This document shows positions 1-5,456 of a stretch of 5,456 nucleotides of DNA, one piece after another. The position numbers and the translations under genes were made by a program. This stretch comes from an uncultured Akkermansia sp. GTDB lineage: Bacteria > Verrucomicrobiota > Verrucomicrobiia > Verrucomicrobiales > Akkermansiaceae. The DNA is taken from assembly GCA_900766865.1 (NCBI GenBank), contig CAAFXA010000033.1:1-5456 (forward strand), written 5' to 3'. Position 1 is the first letter of the stretch. Each line of letters starts with the position of its first letter. A model generated the notes under the pieces. The model saw only the letters and a list, made by a program, of their open reading frames with translations, did no database searches and was not told where the DNA came from.

Positions 1-4
1 TAGG

Positions 5-2158
5 TTATTTGTTTGCTTCCGTTGCAGCGGGGGCAACAAGCGTGCCATCCTCTATCTCGGCAAGAGGGCCAGTGATACACTGATCACCTTCATTAAGCCC
101 CGCAAAAACAGGGGTAAGTCCGTTTTCATCCGGTGTGCCACAGAGCACACGCACCTGCACAGCGCGCTTGTGGCGCATGACGTAGACGTAGTGGCCGCTG
201 GTGTCGATGAGGATGGCCCGGGAATCCACGGCGGGAACAGGTTTGTCCGCTTTGCGAGAGACTCGGATTGTGACCACACCACCTGGCTGCAGCTCTCCAT
301 CTTCGTTGCGGAAGACAGCCCAGACATTCTGGGTATCGGTTGCGGTCTGGATGATGTTGTCGCAGAGGGCCACACGCCCCTTCTCCCGGTAGGTGTTGCC
401 GCTGGCTGTCACGAGGGTTACATCGGCATCGGACTTGATTTTCTCATTCGTTCCGTAGTTGGAAAGGATGGCATTCTCGCTCAGCGAGAAGCGCACATAA
501 ATGGGACTGAGCTGTACCACTGTAGCCAGCGGCTGCTTGATGTCGGAAATATAGTTACCCTTGGAGAAACTCGTGCGGCCAATGCGACCGCTGATGGGGG
601 CGCGCATGGTGCAGCGAGAAAGGTCGTCCTCTGCGATGGTAAGCGCGGCTTCCGCCTTCTGGCGCTGGGCTGTCAGCTCATCGAGGGTAGCCTTGGCGCT
701 CTCGAGGTCATCCTTACTGGTTGCGCTGGTAGTGGCGAGTGCCTGCTGGCGTTCGTATTTACGGGCAGCGTCTTTCACGCGCACATCCAGCTGAGCCACG
801 GCAGCCTTGCGAGCATCTACAACAGCCTGGTAGCGGGTGGGGTCGATGTTGAAGAGAATATCGCCCTTATTGACGCGGTCGCCCTCGCGGAAGTGGGGTT
901 CGGCCAGCACGCCCTGTACCAGCGGGCGCATGCTGACGCGGTTCACAGCCTCAATGCGTGCACCCTGGCAAACAAGTACTGTTTTATCCTGTGCCTTTAC
1001 AACGGGGGTGAGCTCCACCTCCACGGGCTTCTCCTCAGCCACGATACGGCCGGTTTCGTCCACAGGTGAATCTGACTCTGTATAAACCGGTATTACGGTG
1101 TCGCCAACACGAATCTTGTGAGCACCATCGGTAATGATGGTTTCGCCCTCTTTCAGGCCGGTGTATACTGCCTGCAGGCGCCCCTGAATGGCACCGGTGA
1201 TAACCTCCTGTCGGGCAACCTTGTTTTCTCCCTCACTTACAGTATAGACGAAGGCTCCGTCCGCATCGTAGTGAACGGCAGTAAGCGGCACCATGCATAC
1301 CTGCTGGGTGTCGTTGAGGGAAATGTGCATGGCTCCAATACCTCTGGGGGTAAGCACGCTGTCCTTGTTGGAAAACTCGGCCCACAGTGTGTAGGTATCT
1401 GTTGTGGAGCTGAGGAGGTTGTCCACGATAGCCACTTTACCGGCATGCGGATAGCGGCGACCATTGGCGGTGGTGAGGTGAACATCTGCTACGTTCCCAA
1501 TTTCCTTGGGGCCACGGAAGATGCCGTTCACATCCGTCTGGCTGAGGGGGAAGCGTACATAGATAGGATCCATCTGCTTGATGGTAGCCAGAGCTTCTCC
1601 CCGGGTGATGTAGTTACCCTCGGAGAACTCGGCACGCCCGATACGCCCGGTGATTTCCGCCTTAATGGTACAATCCGCAAGATCCTTGTCGGCTTTGGCG
1701 AGGTCTGCCAGAGCGCCGGAGCGGAGGGCGCGCAGTTCTTTCAGGCGGGCCAGAGCGCTTTCCATAGCCTCCACAGAGGTAGCCTGAGCAAATGCGAGGC
1801 GCTGGAGACGCTGGCAATTTTTATTCGCATAAATAATCTGAGCCTCAATTTCTGTGACGGCGGCCTCTGCCTGTTTTACAGCAGCTTTATAGCGCACAGG
1901 GTCAATCTCGAAGAGTACATCACCTTCGTTCACAAAGGCTCCTTCCTCAAAGTTGCGAGCCTTCAGGAAGCCCTCTACCGGAGCCTTCACAGACACGGAG
2001 CGTATGGCTTCCATGTGCCCGATACTTTTGCGTGTAATGCGATCCTTACCAATGGTAACTTTTTCAACCTGTACGTGCTCAGTAGTTCCAGGCATCTGGC
2101 CGTGCACCACACCGGCAAGCAGTGGCAGCACCCATAGTATGCGATGAGAAACTTTCAT
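5..2158 (-). CDS. Tandem-duplicated RND-type efflux periplasmic adaptor (membrane fusion protein), two adaptors in one chain
   Basis: This is a periplasmic adaptor of the AcrA/MexA/HlyD family, which links an inner-membrane pump to a TolC-like channel. Residues 1-20 form a Sec signal peptide ending VVHG, with no lipobox Cys. The mature chain contains two full adaptors offset by about 353 residues. Copy 1 (about 28-360) has lipoyl half-motifs at 57-86 (ending VLFEIDP) and 163-184 (GRIGRAEFSEGNYI). Copy 2 (about 378-710) has them at 410-440 (ILFNIDP) and 516-537 (GRIGRTSFSKGNYI). Both beta-barrels start with PIYVRF (198 and 552), and both copies carry C-terminal membrane-proximal segments. The coiled hairpins each keep the TolC-contact pattern RxxxLxxxxxxS: R117/L121/S128 and R470/L474/S481. 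An acidic linker (361-380) joins the copies. Typical adaptors have about 350-420 residues, so this is double length. The ATG start is set by the signal peptide. There is no Shine-Dalgarno. A permease gene probably follows beyond base 1. Substrate unknown. Confidence 0.93.
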   Translation of the reverse strand: MKVSHRILWVLPLLAGVVHGQMPGTTEHVQVEKVTIGKDRITRKSIGHMEAIRSVSVKAPVEGFLKARNFEEGAFVNEGDVLFEIDPVRYKAAVKQAEAAVTEIEAQIIYANKNCQRLQRLAFAQATSVEAMESALARLKELRALRSGALADLAKADKDLADCTIKAEITGRIGRAEFSEGNYITRGEALATIKQMDPIYVRFPLSQTDVNGIFRGPKEIGNVADVHLTTANGRRYPHAGKVAIVDNLLSSTTDTYTLWAEFSNKDSVLTPRGIGAMHISLNDTQQVCMVPLTAVHYDADGAFVYTVSEGENKVARQEVITGAIQGRLQAVYTGLKEGETIITDGAHKIRVGDTVIPVYTESDSPVDETGRIVAEEKPVEVELTPVVKAQDKTVLVCQGARIEAVNRVSMRPLVQGVLAEPHFREGDRVNKGDILFNIDPTRYQAVVDARKAAVAQLDVRVKDAARKYERQQALATTSATSKDDLESAKATLDELTAQRQKAEAALTIAEDDLSRCTMRAPISGRIGRTSFSKGNYISDIKQPLATVVQLSPIYVRFSLSENAILSNYGTNEKIKSDADVTLVTASGNTYREKGRVALCDNIIQTATDTQNVWAVFRNEDGELQPGGVVTIRVSRKADKPVPAVDSRAILIDTSGHYVYVMRHKRAVQVRVLCGTPDENGLTPVFAGLNEGDQCITGPLAEIEDGTLVAPAATEANK

Positions 2159-2164
2159 GCGCGT

Positions 2165-2192
2165 ATTTTACTAAATACTTCATAAAAATCAA
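2165..2192 (-). promoter_or_regulatory. Candidate sigma70-like promoter for the adaptor gene
   Basis: On the minus strand, TTGATT (2187-2192) and TAAAAT (2165-2170) are separated by 16 bp. Only 6 bases separate the -10 element from the ATG, so transcription from here would begin at or very near the start codon, giving a leaderless or nearly leaderless mRNA. The whole element lies between the insertion sequence and the gene, so the IS has not removed it. It is called from motif match only; an AT-rich background makes chance matches possible. Confidence 0.45.
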
Positions 2193-2211
2193 CATTATTT
2201 TTACGAAGTTT

Positions 2212-2232
2212 GGGTCTGTTTCAGATTTGCTG
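2212..2232. repeat. Left terminal inverted repeat of the ISL3 element
   Basis: It reads GGGTCTGTTTCA, then GATTTGCTG, and pairs with the right end at 3527-3547 with two mismatches. The transposase stop codon (2221-2223) lies inside this repeat, so the end of the gene and the transposase binding site overlap. Confidence 0.9.
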
Positions 2233-3447
2233 GTAGAATGAGCGAGACGTTTTGAACTTCCTCTGAAGTCTCAGAAAGTAAACTTGCCGTAGTTTCAAGA
2301 ATAGGTATCCAACATCAAACAGACCACATGATTTAGCTTGTATCCGTTTAATTGCGGCATTGGCAGATTCTATGCGTGCCGAGTTTATCCTGTATCGAAT
2401 ACCATTTATCACCTCATTAAATTGTTCACTGATTTTCTTAGCGAAGTTACGCAATATCTTAACTTTGCTTTTCATACACATTTTTATCCAGAGGATTAGC
2501 CGTAGTGTGGCGGCGTTTACTTCCCTGGTCTGAAAGACCTGTCTGAATTGTTCTTTGAGCAAGTAACCAATGTATAGGTCTCGATTCAGAATACTCAGCT
2601 CTTTCAATGTGGCTCTTGCATCCTGACTTATGTTCTCTCTCCCTCGGAGTAATACATAGCGCTTTCCTTTCATAAATTGTTCGAGTGAATAAGAAGGATG
2701 TTTCAACGTAAAACGGCGTATTTTATCGAGCACCTCATTCATGTTACTCACTAAGTGATAAGCATCGTAGCAAACTTTGATGTGAGGTATATGCCTGATA
2801 GCAGCGGCTTTGTAAGCATTGGAACGATCAATGCCAAGGTATTTGATTTTTCTTTTCTCTTCATCATTAAATTTGTTAAAGAAGCTATCTAGGCAATGAC
2901 TGTTTTTACCTCTGACCATCTCTAATGGTTCCCCTGTTGCAGCATTAAGGCAGACGGTCACAAAGCCTTGGCTGGAACCAAGGAACTTTTCGTCTATCAA
3001 CACACCTTGTACATTCTTCAGTTTGGGTTTAGGAATATCGTTTTCAAGAACTTCCTTATCAATTCTAAGTATGGTGGTATATGAGATGGAATACTCATCT
3101 TCCAAGAAACGCGCTGATGTATGTACGAGGAAACGAGAAAGCATCCTCATAAGCCTCCAAGTATAACCGCATGTTGGGTGGCAAATCTCAGGCCGCAAGG
3201 TGAGGTAACGCTTACAGCAAACACAGTATCCTTGCATTGTATCAACGTACAGCGTGACATCCTTATCTGCGATGGGTAAATCACGCACGCAAATCTCTCT
3301 TACAGAATGAGTTTTGAGTACAGTTTGGCACTTAGAACAACAAAAATTGTATCTATGGTCAATTGTAAGCTTGACCTCAACGCTGTTTTGACGGACAATA
3401 GCGCTGGTGGCAGTCCAGCCCTTTAGCTTGTATATTTTTTTAAGCAT
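2221..3447 (-). CDS. ISL3-family transposase
   Basis: A DDE-type transposase that cuts and moves the surrounding element. Counting from the ATG at 3447 it has 408 residues, within the usual ISL3 range. The N-terminus holds the family's zinc-binding region, C37xxC40 followed by C75xxC78 with the RDLP segment between them. The catalytic domain follows: D152 (LIDEKF), D207 (GIDRSNAY), the family-typical D228 in YDAYHLV leading into NEVLDKIRR, and E360 (ARIESANAAIKRIQ) near the C-terminus. The catalytic assignments come from family pattern and were not tested by alignment. No frameshift or internal stop is present, so it could be active. A TTG directly before the ATG could extend it by one residue; the ATG is preferred. 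No Shine-Dalgarno is visible. Confidence 0.93.
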   Translation of the reverse strand: MLKKIYKLKGWTATSAIVRQNSVEVKLTIDHRYNFCCSKCQTVLKTHSVREICVRDLPIADKDVTLYVDTMQGYCVCCKRYLTLRPEICHPTCGYTWRLMRMLSRFLVHTSARFLEDEYSISYTTILRIDKEVLENDIPKPKLKNVQGVLIDEKFLGSSQGFVTVCLNAATGEPLEMVRGKNSHCLDSFFNKFNDEEKRKIKYLGIDRSNAYKAAAIRHIPHIKVCYDAYHLVSNMNEVLDKIRRFTLKHPSYSLEQFMKGKRYVLLRGRENISQDARATLKELSILNRDLYIGYLLKEQFRQVFQTREVNAATLRLILWIKMCMKSKVKILRNFAKKISEQFNEVINGIRYRINSARIESANAAIKRIQAKSCGLFDVGYLFLKLRQVYFLRLQRKFKTSRSFYQQI

Positions 3448-3453
3448 CAAATC

Positions 3454-3482
3454 TTTGTAACGAGTGTTGCAAAGACAAGCAA
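3454..3482 (-). promoter_or_regulatory. Weak candidate promoter for the transposase
   Basis: TTGCTT (3477-3482) and TACAAA (3454-3459) on the minus strand are 17 bp apart. The -10 ends 6 bases before the ATG, the same short spacing as at the adaptor gene. The match to consensus is poor, as is common for insertion-sequence promoters, so this is a tentative call. Confidence 0.25.
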
Positions 3483-3526
3483 GTCTGGACTGCTACTTTT
3501 TTGTCATCAAAGGGCTACTCTGACAT

Positions 3527-3547
3527 CAGCAGATTTGAAACAGACCC
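3527..3547. repeat. Right terminal inverted repeat of the ISL3 element
   Basis: Read on the minus strand it starts GGGTCTGTTTCA and continues AATCTGCTG, matching the left end at 19 of 21 positions. The two ends diverge directly after this point, which sets the inner limit of the repeat. Confidence 0.9.
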
Positions 3548-3570
3548 GGGAAAAAGTCGGTGGCTATTTT

Positions 3571-3585
3571 ACAAAGCGGCTTTGT
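3571..3585. other. Short perfect palindrome next to the IS right end
   Basis: ACAAAGC and GCTTTGT flank a single central G. It lies between the IS and the tRNA terminator. No T-run follows on either strand, so it is not a standard terminator. It could be a protein-binding dyad or chance. Confidence 0.25.
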
Positions 3586-3608
3586 TCTGTCTCAGAGGGG
3601 GTATTAAC

Positions 3609-3640
3609 AAAAAGACCGACTGTGTTGAACAGTCGGTCTT
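3609..3640 (-). terminator. Rho-independent terminator of the tRNA-Leu gene
   Basis: A perfect 11-bp stem (AAGACCGACTG pairing with CAGTCGGTCTT; arms 3612-3622 and 3630-3640) closes a 7-base loop. On the minus strand it is followed by TTTTTGTTAAT. It begins 4 bases after the tRNA 3' end. The plus-strand reading lacks a T-run, so it acts in the tRNA direction only. Confidence 0.9.
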
Positions 3641-3644
3641 CCGA

Positions 3645-3726
<82 letters not shown>

Positions 3727-3753
3727 ATTGGGTTTTGCACTTGGTGCGCCGCA

Positions 3754-3782
3754 ACTATACACGAATGCAAGGTGGATTGCAA
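3754..3782 (-). promoter_or_regulatory. Sigma70-like promoter of the tRNA-Leu gene
   Basis: TTGCAA (3777-3782) and TATAGT (3754-3759) on the minus strand have the ideal 17-bp spacing. Transcription would start near 3747, leaving a leader of about 20 bases to be removed by RNase P. The start region is GC-rich (GCGGCGC), as is common at stable-RNA promoters. Confidence 0.75.
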
Positions 3783-3792
3783 GCCTTTTTTT

Positions 3793-3815
3793 GCAAAAAA
3801 AATGATTTTTTTTGC
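3793..3815 (-). terminator. Possible A/T hairpin terminator after the repeat-protein operon
   Basis: A perfect 10-bp stem made of GC plus eight A, a 3-base loop, then eight T plus GC. It lies 15 bases beyond the stop codon of the repeat-protein gene at 3831. The structure is symmetric, so it could act in both directions. The stem has only two G-C pairs and the T-run lies inside the stem, so it is not a classical intrinsic terminator. Its place between the operon and the tRNA promoter supports an insulating role. Confidence 0.4.
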
Positions 3816-3830
3816 GGAGTCTGGAAAAAA

Positions 3831-4241
3831 TCAGCGTCTGGAGCCTCTGTAGGCGCCATTGGCTCCGTAATAATTGGTGCCGCCGGGGCCGGTCTGGGAA
3901 CGGCCTTGATAGGAACCATTGGAGCCATAGTACGAGGTGTTGCCGCCGGGGCCGCTCTGGGCGCGACCCTGGTAAGCGCCATTGGCTCCATAATATGAAG
4001 TGCTGCCACCGGGGCCGGTCTGGGAACGCCCCTGATAGGCACCATTGGCCCCATAGTATGAGGTGCTGCCGCCGGGACCGGTCTGGGAGCGTCCGAGGTA
4101 AGCGCCGTTCGGGCCGTAGTATGAGGTGCTGCCACCAGCACCTTTGACCGCTCTGCCGGCATAGGCGCCATTGGGACCATAGTAGTTTTGCGCGAATGCG
4201 GGGGCGCAGAGCAGGAGTGCGAGGATGAATGTAGTACGCAT
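3831..4241 (-). CDS. Small secreted Tyr/Gly-rich repeat protein (six 21-residue units)
   Basis: Not a family I can name. The protein has 136 residues. Residues 1-17 are a clear Sec signal peptide (hydrophobic core ILALLLC, ending AFA before QN). The rest is almost wholly six repeats of the type YYGxNGxYxGRxxxGxGG, starting at residues 20, 41, 62, 83, 104 and 124; the period is 21 residues, with the last unit one shorter. The mature part is free of Cys and the C-terminus is basic (YRGSRR). It is probably periplasmic, surface or extracellular. It is a paralog of the neighbour at 4286-4687, with the same architecture and a similar tail (SYRGSKR there). The two are separated by 44 bp with no terminator, so co-transcription is likely. 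No Shine-Dalgarno precedes the ATG; the leader is A/C-rich with a CAA run. The start is fixed by the signal peptide. Function unknown; a structural or adhesive role would be speculation. Confidence 0.88.
   Translation of the reverse strand: MRTTFILALLLCAPAFAQNYYGPNGAYAGRAVKGAGGSTSYYGPNGAYLGRSQTGPGGSTSYYGANGAYQGRSQTGPGGSTSYYGANGAYQGRAQSGPGGNTSYYGSNGSYQGRSQTGPGGTNYYGANGAYRGSRR
3834..4184 (-). repeat. Coding tandem repeat, 63-bp period, six units
   Basis: In-frame repeats encode the 21-residue units. Neighbouring units are very similar at the DNA level, for example repeated CATAGTATGAGGTG/CATAATATGAAGTG blocks on the plus strand. Unit number could therefore vary by slippage or recombination without breaking the frame. 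Confidence 0.9.
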
Positions 4242-4285
4242 GGGTGTGTAATGATTGTTGTTGTTATGGTCGGGGAAAGGTAATG

Positions 4286-4687
4286 TCAGCGCTTGGATCC
4301 TCTGTAGGAGCCGTTTTTGTCGTAATAACGGGTACCGCTGCCGCTGGTGGTGGCGCTGCCTTCGAAAGAGCCGGTGCTGCTGTAGTAGCGCGTGGTGTTG
4401 CCGCTGGTTGTGGATTGTCCTTTGTAGGAACCGGAGCGGTCGTAGTAGCGCGTGGTGTTGCCGCTGGTGGTGGATTGCCCGGTGTAGGAGCCGGAGCGGT
4501 CGTAATAGCGTGTGCTGCCAACACTGCGTTCTGACTTGCCGATGTAGGAGCCGGAGCGGTCATAGTAGCGTGTGGTGTTGCCGCTGGTTTCGGAACGGGC
4601 AACGTTGGAACCGGTGGGGCCGTAGAAGGTTTCTGCCATAGCGGGCAGGGCGCATGCGAGTGCGAGAAGCAGGATGAAACGGGACAT
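4286..4687 (-). CDS. Small secreted Tyr/Ser-rich repeat protein (six 20-residue units)
   Basis: Not a family I can name. Counting from the ATG at 4687 it has 133 residues. Residues 1-18 are a Sec signal peptide (core FILLLALACALP, cleavage after AMA). Six repeats start at residues 21, 41, 61, 81, 101 and 121 with an exact 20-residue period; the consensus is YYDRSGSYxGxSxTSGNTTR. The first unit begins FYGPTG, which resembles the neighbour's YYGPNG units, and the tail is SYRGSKR. The mature part has no Cys. An in-frame ATG at 4771 would give a longer chain, but it falls between the -35 and -10 elements of the best promoter and would bury the signal peptide, so it is rejected. The predicted leader is about 65 nt with no Shine-Dalgarno. 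This is probably the first gene of a two-gene operon with its paralog at 3831-4241. Secreted location is well supported; function is unknown. Confidence 0.87.
   Translation of the reverse strand: MSRFILLLALACALPAMAETFYGPTGSNVARSETSGNTTRYYDRSGSYIGKSERSVGSTRYYDRSGSYTGQSTTSGNTTRYYDRSGSYKGQSTTSGNTTRYYSSTGSFEGSATTSGSGTRYYDKNGSYRGSKR
4289..4627 (-). repeat. Coding tandem repeat, 60-bp period, six units
   Basis: In-frame 60-bp units. The units at 4381-4440 and 4441-4500 match at 54 of 60 positions, and similarity falls toward the outer units. This pattern suggests recent duplication in the middle of the array. Confidence 0.92.
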
Positions 4688-4759
4688 GGAAAGTCTGATT
4701 TTGATGGTTTGGTGTTTGACGAGAGATGTTAGTGCAATGCCAAATGCGCGTTCATCATC

Positions 4760-4788
4760 CTTATACGCCAAAAAGGCTTGTAGTTCAA
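4760..4788 (-). promoter_or_regulatory. Sigma70-like promoter of the repeat-protein operon
   Basis: TTGAAC (4783-4788) and TATAAG (4760-4765) on the minus strand are 17 bp apart. Transcription would start near 4753, about 65 bases before the ATG at 4687. It lies back to back with the plus-strand promoter at 4799-4827; the two -35 elements are 10 bp apart, so a single regulator bound between them could affect both. Confidence 0.65.
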
Positions 4789-4798
4789 GCGAAAAATC

Positions 4799-4827
4799 TT
4801 GCGACGGCGTGTTATATCTGCTAGAAT
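4799..4827 (+). promoter_or_regulatory. Sigma70-like promoter of the PH-like membrane protein gene
   Basis: TTGCGA (4799-4804) and TAGAAT (4822-4827) have the ideal 17-bp spacing. Transcription would begin near 4834, leaving a leader of about 14 bases without a Shine-Dalgarno motif. Confidence 0.65.
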
Positions 4828-4847
4828 ACGCTCAACATACAATATCT

Positions 4848-5456
4848 ATGAAACTGACCGATACGGATTTGTCCCTGCGCGACCGCGAGTGGGTAGAGAG
4901 TGTGCTGGCTGTAGATGAGGAACTGCGCTTGGTGTGTAAGCCACAGGTGCGTTTGTGGCGTTGGGAGTATCTGCCTGTGGCTTTGTTTGCCTTTGTATGG
5001 ATAAGTGCAGTTTGCGCTTTTACGGTATCTGCCGTTCCCCGGGCGCTGGAGGATGTGTGGGATAAGCCCGGGCATCTGCTTATTCTGTTATTTATGCTGC
5101 CGTTCTGGTTGGTAAGTCTGTGTTTTATTCTGAGTCCCTGGCGGTTGCGCACGGTCGGCGCACGCACGGTGTATCTGATGACGAATCGGCGCGCACTGGT
5201 ACTGGCTCCCACGCTGTTCCGGCTTCGTCCGTCGCTGAAAGAGTATCCGCTGGAGGGTGGGCTGATTCGCGAGGTGAGGGAGGCGGCCGATGGCAGCGGA
5301 GATGTGGTGCTGGACTATGAGGAACGTCATTCCAAAAATGGCGTGTATTATGTGCCGGTGGGCTTCATGCATGTGCCGCAGGTGCGCCGGGTGGAGGAGG
5401 TGATGCGGGATGTGTTGCTGGAGGAGATGAAGGCTCCATTGCCGACAGAGCCGGCA
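4848..5456 (+). CDS. Two-helix membrane protein with probable bacterial PH-like domain (3' end outside window)
   Basis: The reading frame opens at ATG 4848 and stays open for 203 codons to the window edge, so the C-terminus is missing. The N-terminus is charged and cytoplasmic in character (residues 1-38). Two hydrophobic segments follow at about 41-63 (YLPVALFAFVWISAVCAF) and 76-97 (HLLILLFMLPFWLVSLCF). Next comes a beta-rich stretch with VYLMTNRRALVL (108-119), DGSGDVVLDY (148-157) and GFMHVPQVRRVEEVMRDVL (172-190). The T-N-R-R-A signature followed by a DGxGD strand and a terminal helix resembles bacterial PH-like (DUF304-type) domains next to membrane helices; this is by pattern memory only. 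The role is unknown. The gene is divergent from the repeat-protein operon and shares its intergenic region. No Shine-Dalgarno; the start fits the promoter at 4799-4827. Confidence 0.82.
   Translation, partial: MKLTDTDLSLRDREWVESVLAVDEELRLVCKPQVRLWRWEYLPVALFAFVWISAVCAFTVSAVPRALEDVWDKPGHLLILLFMLPFWLVSLCFILSPWRLRTVGARTVYLMTNRRALVLAPTLFRLRPSLKEYPLEGGLIREVREAADGSGDVVLDYEERHSKNGVYYVPVGFMHVPQVRRVEEVMRDVLLEEMKAPLPTEPA

Larger units (their letters stand above)
2212..3547 (-). mobile_element. ISL3-family insertion sequence, complete, 1336 bp
   Basis: The element is bounded by 21-bp inverted repeats that match at 19 of 21 positions and start GGGTCTGTTTCA at both outer ends. It contains one intact transposase on the minus strand. 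The size, GG-starting ends and transposase type all fit the ISL3 family. The 8 bases outside the two ends (CGAAGTTT on the left, GGGAAAAA on the right) do not match, so the 8-bp target duplication usual for this family is absent. The element is clearly more AT-rich than the adaptor and repeat-protein genes around it, which fits acquisition from elsewhere. Confidence 0.9.

Noticed and set aside
170..1069. Long open frame of 299 codons on the plus strand
   Set aside because: It lies antisense to the adaptor, whose domains are unmistakable, and its translation shows no recognisable motif. The plus-strand frame at 1118-2137 is rejected for the same reason.
2204..3555. Target-site duplication around the IS
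   Set aside because: I compared the flanking octamers, and also with the ends shifted inward by one or two bases; none match.
3834..4627. Regular repeats resembling a CRISPR array
   Set aside because: Periods of 63 and 60 bp are exact multiples of three, the repeats stay in frame within secreted-protein genes, and there are no unique spacers.
4244..4641. Ala/Gly/Val-rich and Cys/Arg-rich plus-strand frames over the repeat genes
   Set aside because: They are mirror translations of the minus-strand repeats; only the minus frames have signal peptides and sensible repeat units.
4688..4771. Upstream in-frame ATG extending the second repeat protein by 28 residues
   Set aside because: It falls between the -35 and -10 elements of the operon promoter and would place the signal peptide internally.
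4821..5372. Minus-strand frames opposite the PH-like gene
   Set aside because: The plus frame is open for 203 codons with two membrane helices and a PH-like pattern; the minus frames are short and have no features.

Overview
The window looks like chromosomal DNA of a Gram-negative bacterium. It encodes a periplasmic efflux adaptor, secreted proteins with Sec signal peptides and a class II leucine tRNA whose gene lacks an encoded CCA end. None of the genes is preceded by a convincing Shine-Dalgarno motif, while several sigma70-like promoters (TTG--- / 16-17 bp / TATAAT-like) can be read. That combination would fit a Verrucomicrobiota-type genome, possibly Akkermansia-like, but the assignment is an inference and is weakly supported.

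Layout, left to right. (1) Bases 5-2158, minus strand: a 717-residue periplasmic adaptor of the AcrA/MexA/HlyD family. It is built as two complete adaptors in tandem within one polypeptide, and each half keeps the hairpin-tip RLS motif used to contact TolC-type channels. An RND permease would be expected just beyond the left edge. (2) Bases 2212-3547: an intact ISL3-family insertion sequence with 21-bp terminal inverted repeats (19/21 matching) and a transposase on the minus strand. It sits 53 bp upstream of the adaptor start, is visibly more AT-rich than its neighbours, and has no target-site duplication. (3) Bases 3609-3782, minus strand: a self-contained tRNA-Leu unit with promoter, tRNA and strong intrinsic terminator. 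The anticodon reads AAG, which is unusual for bacteria. (4) Bases 3831-4687, minus strand: two adjacent small genes, probably one operon driven from a promoter at 4760-4788. They encode paralogous secreted proteins, each a signal peptide followed by six Tyr/Gly-rich repeats of 21 and 20 residues. (5) Bases 4848-5456, plus strand: a divergent gene with its own promoter. It encodes a two-helix membrane protein with a probable bacterial PH-like domain and runs off the right edge.

The genes do not form an obvious single pathway. The efflux gene, the IS, the tRNA and the repeat-protein pair look like independent units. The most noteworthy items are the natural tandem fusion of two adaptors, the A34 leucine tRNA, and the pair of repeat-protein paralogs of unknown function. 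I found no CRISPR array, defence system or phage gene.
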